Shown here piece after piece: positions 1 to 10,685 of a stretch of DNA of 64,000 bases. Under the pieces are notes generated by a model. The model was not told the origin of the DNA and made no database searches. It was given only the letters and a program-made list of their open reading frames with translations. Where the stretch lies: NCBI GenBank assembly GCA_947683625.1, contig CANTUR010000125.1, positions 4,402,001 to 4,466,000 of the forward strand, written 5' to 3'. A program made the translations under genes and the position numbers. The first letter of the stretch is position 1. Every line of letters starts with the position of its first letter. The DNA is from Mallotus nudiflorus. Taxonomy: Eukaryota; Streptophyta; Magnoliopsida; Malpighiales; Euphorbiaceae.

Positions 1-1176
1 GGCGACTTTCTCTGCAGCATCCTGAACCATCTCAGGTCCAGTTAAAACTCTCTCACCAATCTCATCCCAACTCAGAGGGGATCTACACTTCCTTCCATAC
101 AAAGCCTCATACGGTGCCATACCAATACTGCTATGGTAGCTGTTATTATATGCAAACTCAACAAGCGACAAATGATCATCCCAGCTACCTCCCAAATCCA
201 AGACACACATCCTCAACATATCTTCCAGTGTCTGGATCGTCCTCTCAGACTGGCCATCTGTTTGAGGATGAAAAGCAGTACTGAAATCAAACCTAGTGCC
301 CATCACTTCCTGCAACTTCTGCCAAAAACGAGAAGTAAACACCGAACCTCTATCTGACACAATGGACACAGGTACTCCATGAAGGCATACGATATGCTTC
401 ACATACAACTTCGCCAATCTAGCAACTGAATATGTGGCTTTCACAGGCAAGAAATGTGCAGACTTTTTCAATCTGTCTACAATCACCCAGATAGAATCGT
501 ATCCATCCCTCGAATGAGGTAAACCGACCACAAAATCCATAGCTATCCTTTCCCACTTCCACTCGGGAATAGGAAGAGGCTGAAGCTTCCCAGAAGGCTT
601 CTGATGTTCGGTTTTCACTTGCTGACACGTCAAACACTTAACAACATAATCAGCGACATCTTTCTTCAATCCGTCCCACCAGTATAAATCTCTAATACTA
701 TGGTACATCTTAGTAACACCTGGATGAACGCTGTAAGCTGTAGAATGTGCTTCCTCTAGGATCTCTTCTCTCAAATCATCCACATCAGGAACACACAATC
801 TACCACTGATCCACAACACACCATCATCATCGAGTGTGAAATCAGTGAACTTCCCTGCTCGAACATTCTTTACAAGCTCTTCTAGAATAGGATCTCGGCT
901 CTGAGCTGCTTTAATCCTATCCCTCAGTACAGATCGCACTTTAAACTGAGCTAGCAGTCCACCTGATCTACTAATCTTCATTATTAGACCTTGATCCACC
1001 ATCAGATGCAACTCCTGGATCAATGGTCTCCTCTCAACACTGATGTGAGCAAGACTACCTGAGGACTTCCTACTCAAGGCATCTGCTACCACATTAGCTT
1101 TACCCGGATGATATAAGATCTCACAATCATAATCCTTCAACAATTCCAACCATCTTCTCTGCCTCAAATTCAAATC
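1..1176 (-). pseudogene. Tekay integrase (partial)
   Basis: C-terminal part of pol, encoding the enzyme that joins retrotransposon cDNA to the genome. On the minus strand I read an HHCC-type zinc-binding segment around 620-750 (ending KCLTCQQVK), then the catalytic core: MDFVVGLP around 520-541 (first Asp), VSDRGSVF near 350 (second Asp) and a SERTIQTLEDMLR segment near 230 (catalytic Glu). It ends at the window edge within a conserved RKCRSPLSWDE region, before any chromodomain. The frame continues from RNase H across a stop near 1177 (a TGA after IFQQ). Members of this lineage target heterochromatin through a C-terminal chromodomain that I cannot see here. Confidence 0.9.
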
Positions 1177-1473
1177 TCATTGCTGGAAAATGTACTTAAG
1201 GCTCTTGTGATCAGTAAATATCTCACAAGTCACCCCGTACAGATAATGTCTCCAAATCTTCAAAGCAAAGATCACTTCAGCCATCTCAATATCATGTGTA
1301 GGATAATTCTGCTCATGCTTCTTCAACTGCCTCGAAGCATAGGGTATCACCCTTCCATTCTGCATCAACACACAACCAAGACCAATTCTAGAGGCATCAC
1401 AGTAAACTGTGAACTTATCCACACTATTAGGAAAAGCTAATACTGGCGCTGTGGTCAACTTCTCCTTCAACAA
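1177..1473 (-). pseudogene. Tekay RNase H domain
   Basis: RNase H part of pol, which removes template RNA during reverse transcription. The translation shows FTVYCDASRIGLGCVL (first catalytic Asp), then SRQLKKHEQNYPTHDIEMAE (conserved Glu) and FTDHKSLKYIF (third catalytic Asp). All the expected acidic residues are present. The segment is bounded by two in-frame stops, one at each end. The upstream one is a TAG in place of a probable CAG (Gln) before LLKEKLTTAP. It was therefore once continuous with the RT above and the integrase below. Confidence 0.9.
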
Positions 1474-2028
1474 CTAAAAACTGTTCTCACAAGCTTCTGA
1501 CCACTCGAATCTAACATTCTTCTGAGTCAAGCGAGTCATAGGGGCTGCTATTCTGGAAAAATCCTGCACAAACTGCCTATAATACCCGGCTAAACCCAGA
1601 AAACTCCGAATCTCTGTGACAGAAGTAGGTCTAGGCCATTCAGATACTGCCTCAATCTTCTGTGGATCAACCTGAATACCTTCTTTAGACACTACGTGTC
1701 CAAGAAAAGAAACACTCTCCATCCAGAAATCACACTTAGAGAATTTAGCATAAAGCTGATGATCTCTCAGTGTCTGTAGTACAATCCTCAAATGATATAC
1801 ATGCTCCTCCATACTCCTTAAATATACCAGTATATCATCAATGAAGACTACTACAAACTGATCCACATACGGTCTGAATACTCTGTTAATCAAGTCCATA
1901 AAAGCTGCTAGTGCATTCGTCAAACCAAAAGACATCACCAGAAACTCATAATGGCCATATCTAGTGTGGAATGCTGTCGTAGGAATATCATATTCACTAA
2001 TCCATAACTGATGATAACCCGACCTCAA
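1474..2028 (-). pseudogene. Tekay reverse transcriptase, palm/thumb half
   Basis: Second half of the RT domain. It starts at a KVDLRSGYHQL-type motif, continues with YEFLVMSFGLTNA and has the catalytic box VVVFIDDILVY, whose IDD codons lie at 1834-1842. The downstream segment contains FLGHVVSKEGIQVDPQKIEA and SFLGLAGYYRQFV, typical of the Ty3 RT thumb and connection. The usual Pro of FGLTNAP is Ala here (TNALAAF). It is separated from the N-terminal RT half by a single in-frame TAG near 2049, so the break is a point mutation. Confidence 0.92.
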
Positions 2029-2046
2029 GTCAACCTTAGAAAAGAA

Positions 2047-3084
2047 CTATGCACCCTGAAGCTGATCAAACAAATCATCTATCCTCGGAAGAGGATACTT
2101 GTTCTTCACTGTCACCTTATTCAGCTCTCTGTAGTCAATGCACAGTCTCAGGGTACCATCCTTCTTCTTCACAAACAGGACTGGTGCACCCCAAGGAGAA
2201 ACACTAGGTCTAATGAAACCTTTATCCAACAACTCTTGCAACTGTTCCTTCAACTCTTTCAACTCTGCAGGAGCCATTCGATAGGGTGGCATAGATATAG
2301 GAGTAGTACCTGGTACCACATCTATACAGAACTCAATCTCTCTATGAGGTGGTAAACCTGGCAACTCCTCGGGAAAAACATCAGGAAACTCACAAGCAAC
2401 AGGAACATCTGTGAGTGACAACTTCTCCATTGACGTATCCCTAACCAATGCCAAATATCCCTGACAACCTTTCTTCAATAACTTCCTAGCCGTAATAGCA
2501 GAAATAAGATTCTGAGGTGCTGAACTCCTATCACCAATAAACTTAAATTCTACTTCATCAGGAATTCTAAAAGTCACCTCTTTATTCCTGCAATCTACCA
2601 CGGCATAGTGCTGAGATAACCAATCCATTCCCAAAATAATATCAAACTCCATCACATCCAACAAAATCAAATCAGCGGGTAATTCTCTATCTCCCACGAG
2701 AACTGGGCAACCAGAAAGAACAATATCGATGTCCAAGGAATCGCTCAGAGGAGTGGCAACAGACAAAGGAAAAGCCATCCTCGAAGCTTGCCAACAAGAT
2801 TTAGAAGCAAAAATAGGAGAAACAAACGAATGCGTGGCACCCGGATCAAACAAAACCCATGCATCCAGGTAACAAATAGAAACAATACCTACCACGACTG
2901 CGTTAGATGCCTGAGCATCCTGCAGAGTCAGATGGAAAACTCTGGCCTGACCTCGGCCTCCCTGCTGACTGGTAGAAGCCTGGCCAATACCTCTGGCACC
3001 TCCTCTAGTACCTCTACCATGACTCTGTTGTGGAACAAACTGAGTAGAACTCTGATGCTGGGCTGGTGGCAACAGAAATGGCAC
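2047..3084 (-). pseudogene. Tekay protease and N-terminal reverse transcriptase
   Basis: A 345-codon open stretch on the minus strand. It begins in a Gln/Gly-rich linker after the gag zinc knuckle. Residues around 75-90 hold the aspartic protease signature, read as FDPGATHSFVSPIF (2822-2850), with Pro where most family members have Ser or Thr in the D-S/T-G triad, followed by DIILGMDWLSQHYAVVDC. After a linker come the RT fingers: GFIRPSVSPWGAPVLFVKKK, KDGTLRLCIDYRELNKVTVK and YPLPRIDDLFDQLQGA, where a premature TAG stops it. The protease would cut the gag-pol polyprotein. Whether the Pro variant is active cannot be told from sequence. Confidence 0.92.
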
Positions 3085-3129
3085 GGGTGCAGCACTAGCA
3101 ATCGACTGCTGTGGGAATCACGGAATCTG

Positions 3130-3360
3130 CTACTGCTGATACCCGGAATAAGGACACGATCTGGCAAAATGTCCTGTCTGCCCGCATCTGAAGCATGTCA
3201 GTGGTGTTAGATAACATGGTCCCTGATGGACTCTACCACAAGTCTGGCAAATGCTGGCAGCTGATCCTGAACTGCGACCACTGCTGCTGCTCAAAGCACC
3301 TGACCCGAATCTGAACGATCTACGCTGACCTCCATGGCCATGTCTATTGCTCTGATGCAC
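3130..3360 (-). pseudogene. Tekay gag C-terminus with zinc knuckle
   Basis: Nucleocapsid part of gag. It carries one CCHC zinc knuckle, CFRCGQTGHFARSCP, encoded at 3151-3195, in a Ser/Gly/Arg-rich context that would bind the genomic RNA. It is flanked by in-frame stops on both sides (near 3121-3129 and 3361-3363), all point lesions. The frame continues into the protease ORF after the stops, so gag and pol were one reading frame in this copy, as is common in plant chromoviruses. Confidence 0.9.
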
Positions 3361-3363
3361 TCG

Positions 3364-4239
3364 TTACTGCTGTCTCTGACTCTGCTGAGTCGGACCTCGT
3401 TGCTGACTACTCGATCCAACATGAAAACTCGAATACGGAGTAGCCTGCAATCCACTCGACTGAACTCCTAGCTGGTAATAATCAGGCATCGCTACTTGCC
3501 TAACTAACCTCAGCTCAATCTCCTTAGCTAACTCAATCACAGACTCAAGAGTAAGGCCTGTTGTAGGCATACCAGCAAAAGCAGAACCCAAACCAGTGAC
3601 ATATGTAGTAATCGCAAAATACTAATCTCGCATCAGATCCTCAGCATATCTACCCAGATGAAGAAACTCTCGGGTATACTCCTCTACAGATCGATCTCCA
3701 CGAGAAATATTGGTCAATCGAAGACGATAGCTCAAACGAAGAGGCTCTGGACAGAATCTCCTTATAAATCGCTCTCGGAACTGAGCCCAGGTCATCGTCA
3801 TCATATAGGGCTGGATCATCTGAATGAACCAATATGGAGCTGGTCCCTCAATAGAAAACTCAACGATCATGATCCGCTGGTACTCGGTATGAGCAGTCCG
3901 AGTCCGAGTCTCAATCGCATGCAGAAAATCTAACGGATCAGAAGTACCATCGAACGCAATCCTGCCAACTCGGGCGTAGAACAAAGCTGCCTCAGGGTCA
4001 GACATACCCTGCTGATAGGCAGGCTGAACAACTGGAGGAACAGGAACATCAAACTTAGGCTCAACAGGCTCCTCATCCTGTAACTCTCTCTGCCTACGGC
4101 GACCTGCCGCTCCTCGAGGTCTACCTCTGCCACGACCTCTACGTCTAACTGGCTGCTCAGGAGGTAGAACCTCATCCTGAAAAGACTCATCATCCTCGGC
4201 CTCAATGACCGGTGGAGCGACACGCACTCGCCTCCTCAT
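3364..4239 (-). pseudogene. Tekay gag (capsid region)
   Basis: The gag start is the ATG whose complement lies at 4237-4239, about 180 bp inside the PBS. The first 70 residues are acidic and then Arg/Gly-rich (RRRGRGRGRPRGAAGRRR). The capsid part follows: DPEAALFYARVGRIAFDGTS, then WAQFRERFIRRFCPEPLRLS and a GDRSVEEYTREFLHLGRYAE motif typical of the plant retrotransposon gag domain. An in-frame TAG near 3620 interrupts it. After that the reading continues as FAITTYVTGLGSAFAG and a Gln/Ser-rich tail to 3364. The protein would form the virus-like particle. Confidence 0.9.
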
Positions 4240-4420
4240 ACTGAAAAGACAAATGGAAAGATTCAGACAAAACAGACAACGGAGGAATAATGCAGAAAAC
4301 TACAGCAAGGAATACTTATCAAGACATACTCGAACCTAATACACTGCAGTGGTTCAACAGAAAATACAACTTTAAAACTAGGGCCATGACTCACATAACT
4401 AAGCCCTGACACAGAACTCC

Positions 4421-4432
4421 GCTCTGATACCA
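4421..4432 (-). other. Primer binding site, initiator tRNA-Met
   Basis: The minus strand reads TGGTATCAGAGC, the exact 12-nt complement of the 3' end of plant initiator tRNA-Met. It lies 4 bp from the LTR edge at 4437 and fixes the orientation and the 5' LTR boundary of the Tekay element. Confidence 0.95.
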
Positions 4433-5133
4433 ACTTTGTCATGACCCAAAACAGGGGCCATGACCGGCGCTAGGGAATGGGAATTCTTTCGAATCCGGAA
4501 CCCGTAGCAAGCCTAAAAATAAAATAAACATGCAATAATAACAATAACAGTATTATATGCAGCGGAAATAAAAATCATAAATATCATAATATTATTTACA
4601 TCAACTGGATTTAAATCAAATCTCATCTCATAGATATATAAATCTTTAAATACAAATCCAGTTTCAATATAATACATCTCTTTAAATAAAATACATGAAA
4701 TCCCACACTTTAATTCACAACTACTGCAGTGTCTAGATTATAAAAATAAGACTCAAGTAGATAATTTACACAAAGAAGCCGGGGCGGAAGAAATCCGACG
4801 TATCGACCTGGTACTGAGGTCTGAAAATGTTGACTCTCCTGAAAAATAGTCAACGGAGGGGAGTCAGACCTCACTGAGTGAATTACTATAATATATATAC
4901 ATACACACTAAATGATAATGCATACAGTCAACAGTATATATCTAATATATATATACAGGCAATTACACACAGATGCAATAAAATCATTTTTATATATTTT
5001 ATCTGAAAATCATCTTTTATGAAGGATCAAATAGAACCCTAGAATATCGCAACCTCAGAAATAGTGTTAGACAACACTCTAGCCACACAGGCTCACTTAA
5101 TCCAAATATATCCACTTAATCCATTCAGACAGT

Positions 5134-5232
5134 AGACTGGCCCCGAGACACTAAGTCAACCGAGCTCCAGCAGTCTAATTGCCAGTGTGATTGGCCCCGA
5201 GACACTTGGTCAACCGAGCTCCAGCAATCACA
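5134..5232 (-). repeat. Two tandem stem-loops in the Tekay LTR
   Basis: Two copies about 54 bp apart. Each has a 31-nt loop (5140-5170 and 5194-5224) that is 29/31 identical. The flanking arms differ between copies but are self-complementary in each: AGACTG with CAGTCT (5134-5139 and 5171-5176), and TGTGATTG with CAATCACA (5186-5193 and 5225-5232). Confidence 0.8.
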
Positions 5233-7129
5233 CCCAAATCACATCACACATATCAAATAATCACATAAAATCAATATCCACAAATAAGTTAGTATTATAG
5301 CCTAAATACTATAGGCGTACCGGTACGTACTCGGTCCTAGTGCTGCTCACTAGGTAGCACGTTCTATCGATATGCTTCATTAATAAATATAAAACATTCA
5401 TTCACAAAAATAAATGATGCATGAAGTTCAATAAAATATCAACATAAATCATATATATACTAGAAATATACCAAAAATAAACCAGGTATATTTCGAGTAT
5501 ATATACGTCAAATGAATTCAATCAAATTATAAATTAACTTGGAAATATATTTAAAAACATTTTAAATATATTTTATTTATAAAACATGCATATAATTTAA
5601 TATATACCAAAAATATACTTAAATACAAATCATATTATTTATGCATTTTAATCAAAATAAAATATATATTTCTAAATCATGCGTCCTAAAGCATATATAT
5701 ATAGTATAGTAACTCACCTAGTGCGCTCCACGAGACGGGTCCGATGGGCCTGGTCCACTAGCCCTCGGTCTCGGCGCAACTAAATAAGAAATAAATAATC
5801 GACATCAGAATAACCCTAACAGAAATCCTAGAATTCGATCTAGAGTATTAAATACAGAATTAGAAATTATGGTTCGATTGGATATCACGTTTTACGAGAA
5901 TTCTACCAAAAATTCGACAGAACCTCCCCTGTAAAATGGACATCTCTCTACTCAAAAGAGTAGAGCCGACCCTGCAAAGAAACACACTTCGAAAAATAGG
6001 CTCAACACAAACCACAACCCCTCGGTCGGACTCCAAACTACAGTCCACCGACCGGGATCCACAAACACGGAATAATTCCAGATATACCAAAAATATCCTT
6101 ATAGCATAGAAATTCATTTTATAGGTAGAAATTACATAATTAACCTTTAAACACAGTAAAAACCGATAAAAACTCATTTTATTAGAAAAACCGTATATTA
6201 TATACATAATTGAAAATAATTTATGAAAAATAGTTTTAATTAGTTAAAAATACTAAATAATTTGTAGAAATCATTTTTATACCTTAAATAACTATTAAAA
6301 CCAATTAAATTACATTTTTAGCCAATTTAGGGTAAAATTACCAAAATACCCCTATATATATAAATATACTTAAATTACTTCAAAAATTCACCAAAAATTA
6401 TACAATTATCCAAAAATTAATTTCTCAACATATTTATAAATAATATCAATAATTAAACCCAATTATCCAATTAATTTCAAATAAAAACACATTTAACCTA
6501 ATTTTCCCAAAATTACATAAACTCAAATAATTCAAAATAAATACTTAGAAATTCATAAAAATTCCAAATAAATTCCTATAATTAATTTCAACACCTAATT
6601 TAACCATAAAATACAATTTCATAATTTAAATAATTAATTTCCGAAAATTAGAAAATAATATTAAAATTTTCAAAAATACCCAAAAATCCAAAAAATCTCC
6701 AAAAATTCCACAAAAATTCATACAAGTAGATTGAGCTACTAGGATCAACATTTGTGAAGGGAGCTTTCATGAATCAATCAATTCGAAGCTCAAAAAAATC
6801 AAAAACCCTAATAGGCCAAAATTGAAAATTTAAAACCTAAGCAAATCTAGACCATTTAAGCTCAAACCAAAGCTAGAATCACACTCATTGGAGCTCAAGG
6901 AGAAGAAAGAGACCGGCGGTGTCAAAAACGGTGGCCGAAAATGGGAGAAACGACAAAGGGACGATTTTTGGCCAAAAAGGAAAATAGGGGTTGCCGGCGC
7001 CGGGGAAGGGAGCTGCTGGCGGTGGGGGATGGCTGGGAATGGCAGTGGCAAGCCGGGAGGCACACCGACAATAGGTCACCGGAGTTACAGCGGGAGGTAA
7101 GGGATGGGTGGTGGTCGGGCACGCGGGAG

Positions 7130-7228
7130 GGAAAGAAGAAGAAGAAGAAGAAAAAGAAAAAGAAAGAAAAGAAAAAGAAAAGAAAAAGAAAAAAAGAAAA
7201 AAAAGAAAAAAGAAAAAAAATAAAATAA
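7130..7228 (+). repeat. Purine-only low-complexity run
   Basis: About 95 bases of A and G only (GAA/AAG-rich), followed by an AAT-rich tract to about 7330. It lies inside the Tekay LTR and would be a polypyrimidine run in the sense strand. Confidence 0.9.
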
Positions 7229-7698
7229 TAATAAAATAATAAAATAATAATAAAAATAATTTTAATACTTTAATAATAAATAAAATAATTAAATAACAAT
7301 AAATTAATAAATAAATAATAAAATATTAGGGTAATATATATATTAAACCCTAATTAAATAAATATTCACACACATAGTCTTTATTTAGTATTTTAAAAAT
7401 ACGCATGAGTTCATGCAAGTCCGAAAATATATTTAAAATAATTAATATTAAAATATTTACGTGAAAATTTCCCCGAAAATGCAAGTCCCGGGAAAATTTG
7501 ACGTAAAACACTGTAAATAATACACAATAATAAAAATAGGTTTTAAATACATAAAAACTCATGAAAATATCATCAAATATACAGAAATTGTTAACACTGC
7601 ATATCCTGGTACAGGGTAAAAAATATTTAAAAAAAACACGGAATATTACAGCTAGGTCCTAGAGACTAGGGAATTAATTTGACTCGCAATCAAATTTT

Positions 7699-7716
7699 TG
7701 GAGCTATTGCCATGGA
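7699..7716 (+). other. Degenerate tRNA-Asp-type PBS
   Basis: TGGAGCTATTGCCATGGA resembles the Athila-type PBS TGGCGCCGTTGCCGGGGA at 13 of 18 positions. The differences are mostly CpG-to-TpG/CpA-type decay. Compare the well-preserved PBS of the second Athila-like element at 61610-61627. Confidence 0.7.
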
Positions 7717-7977
7717 ATTTATTTAAATAACTTTTATTAACTTATGGTAGAGAAAGGTTATTCTAGGCCTTAATTTCATTTTTATTTTGTTTTGTTTTAA
7801 ATAGTTTTTGTTTTTTGGTTGTTAGTTTTAGATTTAATGTAATTTTACTTTTCAGGATGCTTACTATAAGTACAAGTGATAATACTTTATACTTTGATCC
7901 TAAAATTGATTTAACTATACATGCTTTATATAGGGACCATAGTTATAGAAGAGTGAACCAATAGAATTTTAATAATA

Positions 7978-8150
7978 TGGCTGAACCGGAGAGAAGAACG
8001 TTAGGCAATTTTGGTATACTTGACATTTTAAGAGGTTTTGGAGGAATTGTGGCCCTAATAATTGCTAATAACAATTTCAAAACTAAGCTAAGTATCATCC
8101 AAATGGTGCAAAATAACTAATTTTGAGGTTTACAAGGAGAGGATCCATAT
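7978..8150 (+). pseudogene. Athila-like gag N-terminus (truncated)
   Basis: It starts with ATG at 7978: MAEPERRTLGNFG, then IIANNNFKTKLSIIQMVQNN, a stop, and LQGEDPYAH. This matches the well-known start of Athila/Tat-type plant gag proteins (a MA-E/D-R-T-L opening, a NNFE-K---IQM-Q motif and GEDP-AH). Only about 55 codons remain. The stop replaces a residue just before the conserved FxGLxxEDP segment. It is cut off where the copia fragment begins. Confidence 0.75.
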
Positions 8151-9360
8151 GCACACATATACTAAGAACAACTCCTAATCCATTTATGAACTTCTTAATC
8201 CAAACAACTTCCTTGGCTGCCGTTGAGGTAGCTATGTACTCATTTTCTATTATAGAATCGGCAATAGTGTCTTGCTTTGAACTTCTCTAGCTCACTGCAC
8301 CTCTATTTAAATAGAACACATAGCATGACTGTGATTGAAATTCATCTTTGTCAGATTGGAAGCTAACATCTGCATAACCTTTACAACTAGCTCATCTTCT
8401 TACCTACCATACAGTTAAAATGCATCCTTAGTCCTTCTCATGTACTTAAGGATATTCTTAACTACTATCCAATGACTTTCACCTCAGTCTAAATGTTATC
8501 AGCTTGTTATGCTCAAAGCATATGAGACATCTAGTCGAGTGCATAATATGGCATACATAATGGATCCAATAGTAGAAGCATATGGAATTTTACTCCTATG
8601 GTTTCACTCATCTTGTGTCATTGGACATTGAGTCTTGCTAAGACTAATGCCATGGGACATTGGCAAGAATCCTCTCTTAGAGTTTTGTGTACTGAACCTA
8701 TTTAATACCTTGTCAATGTAAGTGCCTTGACTTAAGCCAATAAGCCTCTTAAATCTATCTCTATAGATAATGATCCCTAAAATATAGGCAGCTTCACCTA
8801 AGTCTTTCATTGAGAAATAATTCTTTAACCATGATTTAACATTTTATAGAGTAGGAATATCATTTCCAATGAGTAATATGTCATCAACATATAGAACTAG
8901 AAAAATATTGCACTCCTATTAACCTTCTTGTAAACACAAGGTTCATCTTCATTCTTGATGAATCGAAACTCTTTCACTACTTTATCATAACGAAGATTTC
9001 AACTTTAAGAGCCTTGCTTTAGTCAATAAATAGATCTTTGAAGCTTATAAACCTTTTGAGAATTCTCAGGATTAATAAAGCGCTAGTTGTGTCATATACA
9101 CATCCTCAATTAGGTTTCCGTTAAGGAAAGCTATTTTGATGTCCATTTGTCATATCTTATAATCATAGTATATAGGTATGTTGAGGATAAATTGAATATA
9201 CTTAAGCATAGCATAGCAACTAGTGAAAAGGTTTCATTATAGTCTATACCATGTGTTTGCTTGAAATCCCTTTATAACCAGTCTTGCTTTAAGGGTATGC
9301 ACATTACCATCCATGTTAATTTTCATTTTGAAAACCCATTTGCACCCAATAGTTTTTAAA
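8150..9360 (-). pseudogene. Copia reverse transcriptase and RNase H
   Basis: Decayed pol. On the minus strand the RT opens near 9360 with TIGCKWVFKMKINMDG and ends with the thumb region MKDLGEAAYILGI and GLSQGTYIDKVLNRF at 8604-8810. The catalytic YVDD box is encoded at 8880-8891. RNase H follows: a TAAKEVVWIKKFINGLGVV segment near 8170-8235 corresponds to the conserved EY-A---A-KE--W---F helix. Several stops and frameshifts break it, so no long ORF remains. The copia order integrase-RT-RNase H is kept. It is not functional. Confidence 0.88.
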
Positions 9361-9561
9361 ACTTTAGGTGGATTAATCAAAGTCCATACTTGATTATCAT
9401 ACATGGATTGCATTTATAATTTCATGCCTTTAACCATTTCTCAAAGTCTGGACTTTCTGTGGCCTTTTGATAGGTTATGGTCTCACTTTGATCCACAATC
9501 ATTACATAATTATTATCTATTATGAGAAATCCATATCTCTTAGGATTATAATGTGTCCTAC

Positions 9562-10202
9562 TCAACCTTCTCGTACTGGCATAGATTTAACAGTTACTTG
9601 TTGATCCAATTGAGGTTTCATATGTGGTATAATGTTATTTTGTGGTTCTTCAATTTCTTTAAGTTGTACCTTACTCCCACTAGTTCCTTTGGAAATATAT
9701 TCTCTTTTCAAAAAAACACCATCCTGAGCAACAAACACTTTGTTCTTAGAAGCATTATAAAAGTAATATCCTTTGGTTTCTTTAGGATATCCCATAAAAA
9801 GGCATTTATCGGATTTGGGTTATAATTTATTTAAAATTTAATGCTTCACTTAAGTCTCACATCCCTAAAAGAAAAGATAAATTAGGTTTTTTCCCATTCT
9901 ATATCTCATATGGTGTCTTTTCAACTGCCTTTAATGGAACTCTATTTAAAAGGAATATAGCATTTTCTAGAGCATAACCCCTAAAGGAGATTGTAAGATA
10001 TTTCTTACTTATCATAGATTGAACCATATCTAATAAAGTTTGATTTCTTTATTTAGATACACTATTCTATTATGGTATTCCTAGTGGAGTTAATTATGAA
10101 ATTATTCCACAATCTATAAGATAATCAATAAATTATTGGCTTAAATATTCACCACCTCGATCATATCTTAGTGCTTTAATAACCAAATTGGTTTTGTACT
10201 TC
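9562..10202 (-). pseudogene. Copia integrase, C-terminal half
   Basis: The minus strand carries ALRYDRGGEYLS at 10133-10175, the D-R-G-E-Y-L segment holding the second catalytic Asp of copia integrases. Then comes a decayed core, and at 9562-9795 the segment FVAQDGVFLKREYISKGTSG preceded by GYPKETKGYYFYN, which is the conserved end of copia integrase. At 10202 the sequence is interrupted by the LTR of the Tat-like element. The missing N-terminal half, including the first catalytic Asp, is at 21634-21900 on the same strand. The breakpoint falls between FKNEV and YKTNLVIKALR. Confidence 0.9.
10198..10202. repeat. Target site duplication (left copy), ACTTC
   Basis: ACTTC immediately precedes the TGTAGACACC start of the left LTR. 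The same ACTTC follows the right LTR at 21629-21633. A perfect 5-bp duplication is the expected footprint of Ty3-type integration. Confidence 0.9.
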
Positions 10203-10437
10203 TGTAGACACCCAATTTTGAGATGACGAGTTATGGATGCGATAAAAAACTCCATTGATGCAAATGTCATGAATAGGTCTTCAATACTTGAATTTTGAAA
10301 CTTTAGGAGTCTGATTGCATTTTTCAAAGAAAGAATTTAATGTTTTCATGGACTAAATTACAATGCTTTTTAAGGATCTAATTGCAAAACTTAAATTCTT
10401 TCAAGGACTTTGTTGTAATTAAAAGTTCAAAAAGTAG

Positions 10438-10535
10438 TCAAAATTACGTTAATTCCAACCAAAATTGTGTAATTCTGATTGGAATTACACTAATTTTTTC
10501 CAATCAAAATTAAATAATTGTAGTTAGAATTAGAC
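10438..10535 (+). repeat. Palindromic short tandem repeats in the LTR
   Basis: Four to five degenerate 20-22-bp units with a core like GGAATTAC..TAATTCC, each nearly self-complementary. The matching array in the 3' LTR at 19825-19912 is cleaner. The homologous LTR at 49678-51982 has the same arrangement with a different stem (51613-51749). Confidence 0.7.
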
Positions 10536-10678
10536 CTCTTTCACCCGTTCTCAAAATTTCCAAGAAAAATTAAGTCCTAATTGGTTTGAAATTCTCCTAA
10601 AATTATTTTGATAATGTTTTTAAGGAAATAGAAGTCCTTTAGGAATCAATTTATAACTAGGGTTTGAAGACGTATCCT

Positions 10679-10685
10679 TATATAA
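10679..10685 (+). promoter_or_regulatory. LTR TATA box
   Basis: TATATAA in the context CTTATATAAGGAGTG, just upstream of a purine-rich transcribed leader. The 3' LTR has TATATAG at the same place (20060-20066). This is the likely U3 promoter of the element. Confidence 0.7.

Larger units (their letters stand above)
1..7650 (-). mobile_element. Ty3/gypsy Tekay (Del) chromovirus, partial
   Basis: Reading on the minus strand from 7650 down, the order is 5' LTR, initiator-Met PBS, gag with a zinc knuckle, aspartic protease, reverse transcriptase, RNase H and integrase. This is the Ty3/gypsy order, and the long LTR, the TGTAATATTCCG LTR start and the pol motifs fit the Tekay/Del chromoviruses. The integrase runs off base 1, so the chromodomain and 3' LTR are outside the window. 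Coding is almost continuous, broken by a handful of stop codons, which makes it one of the younger insertions here. It is inserted in an Athila-like leader that resumes at 7651. The target duplication cannot be tested because only one end is visible. Confidence 0.93.
4437..7650 (-). repeat. Tekay 5' LTR (3.2 kb)
   Basis: Bounded by TG at 4437 and CA at 7650 on the plus strand. On the minus strand it starts TGTAATATTCCGTG and ends CATGACA, just before the PBS. Length is 3214 bp, long but within the range for Tekay/Del elements. It is very AT-rich, with one GC-rich island at about 6900-7130 and a purine-rich run at 7130-7228. A pair of similar stem-loops lies at 5134-5232. Reading frames inside it (5860-6207, 6830-7228, 7350-7562) show no recognisable protein domain and I treat them as chance. 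The right neighbour from 7651 belongs to a different element. Confidence 0.9.
7651..8150 (+). mobile_element. Athila-like Ty3 fragment (leader and gag start)
   Basis: A plus-strand remnant holding a degenerate tRNA-Asp-type PBS (7699-7716), an untranslated leader and the first part of a gag ORF from 7978. It is the target into which the Tekay element inserted, so its LTR would continue left of the window. On the right it stops abruptly near 8150, where minus-strand copia pol begins without any LTR. That junction therefore looks like a deletion or end-joining event and not a simple insertion. Confidence 0.75.
8150..10202 (-). mobile_element. Ty1/copia element, 3' part (left half)
   Basis: Minus-strand copia pol running from the integrase C-terminus (10202) through RT to RNase H (about 8150). 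It is the downstream half of a single copia element whose upstream half is at 21629-25951. The two halves are separated by the Tat-like insertion at 10203-21628. The RNase H stops at the junction with the Athila fragment, so the 3' LTR is missing. Confidence 0.9.

Noticed and set aside
6888..7228. Lys-rich basic protein
   Set aside because: Translation of the purine run and the GC-rich island of the Tekay LTR, with overlapping open frames on both strands and no domain.
10133..10327. 64-codon ORF across 10202
   Set aside because: It is a chimera of copia integrase and antisense Tat LTR created by the insertion. Only the integrase end is meaningful.
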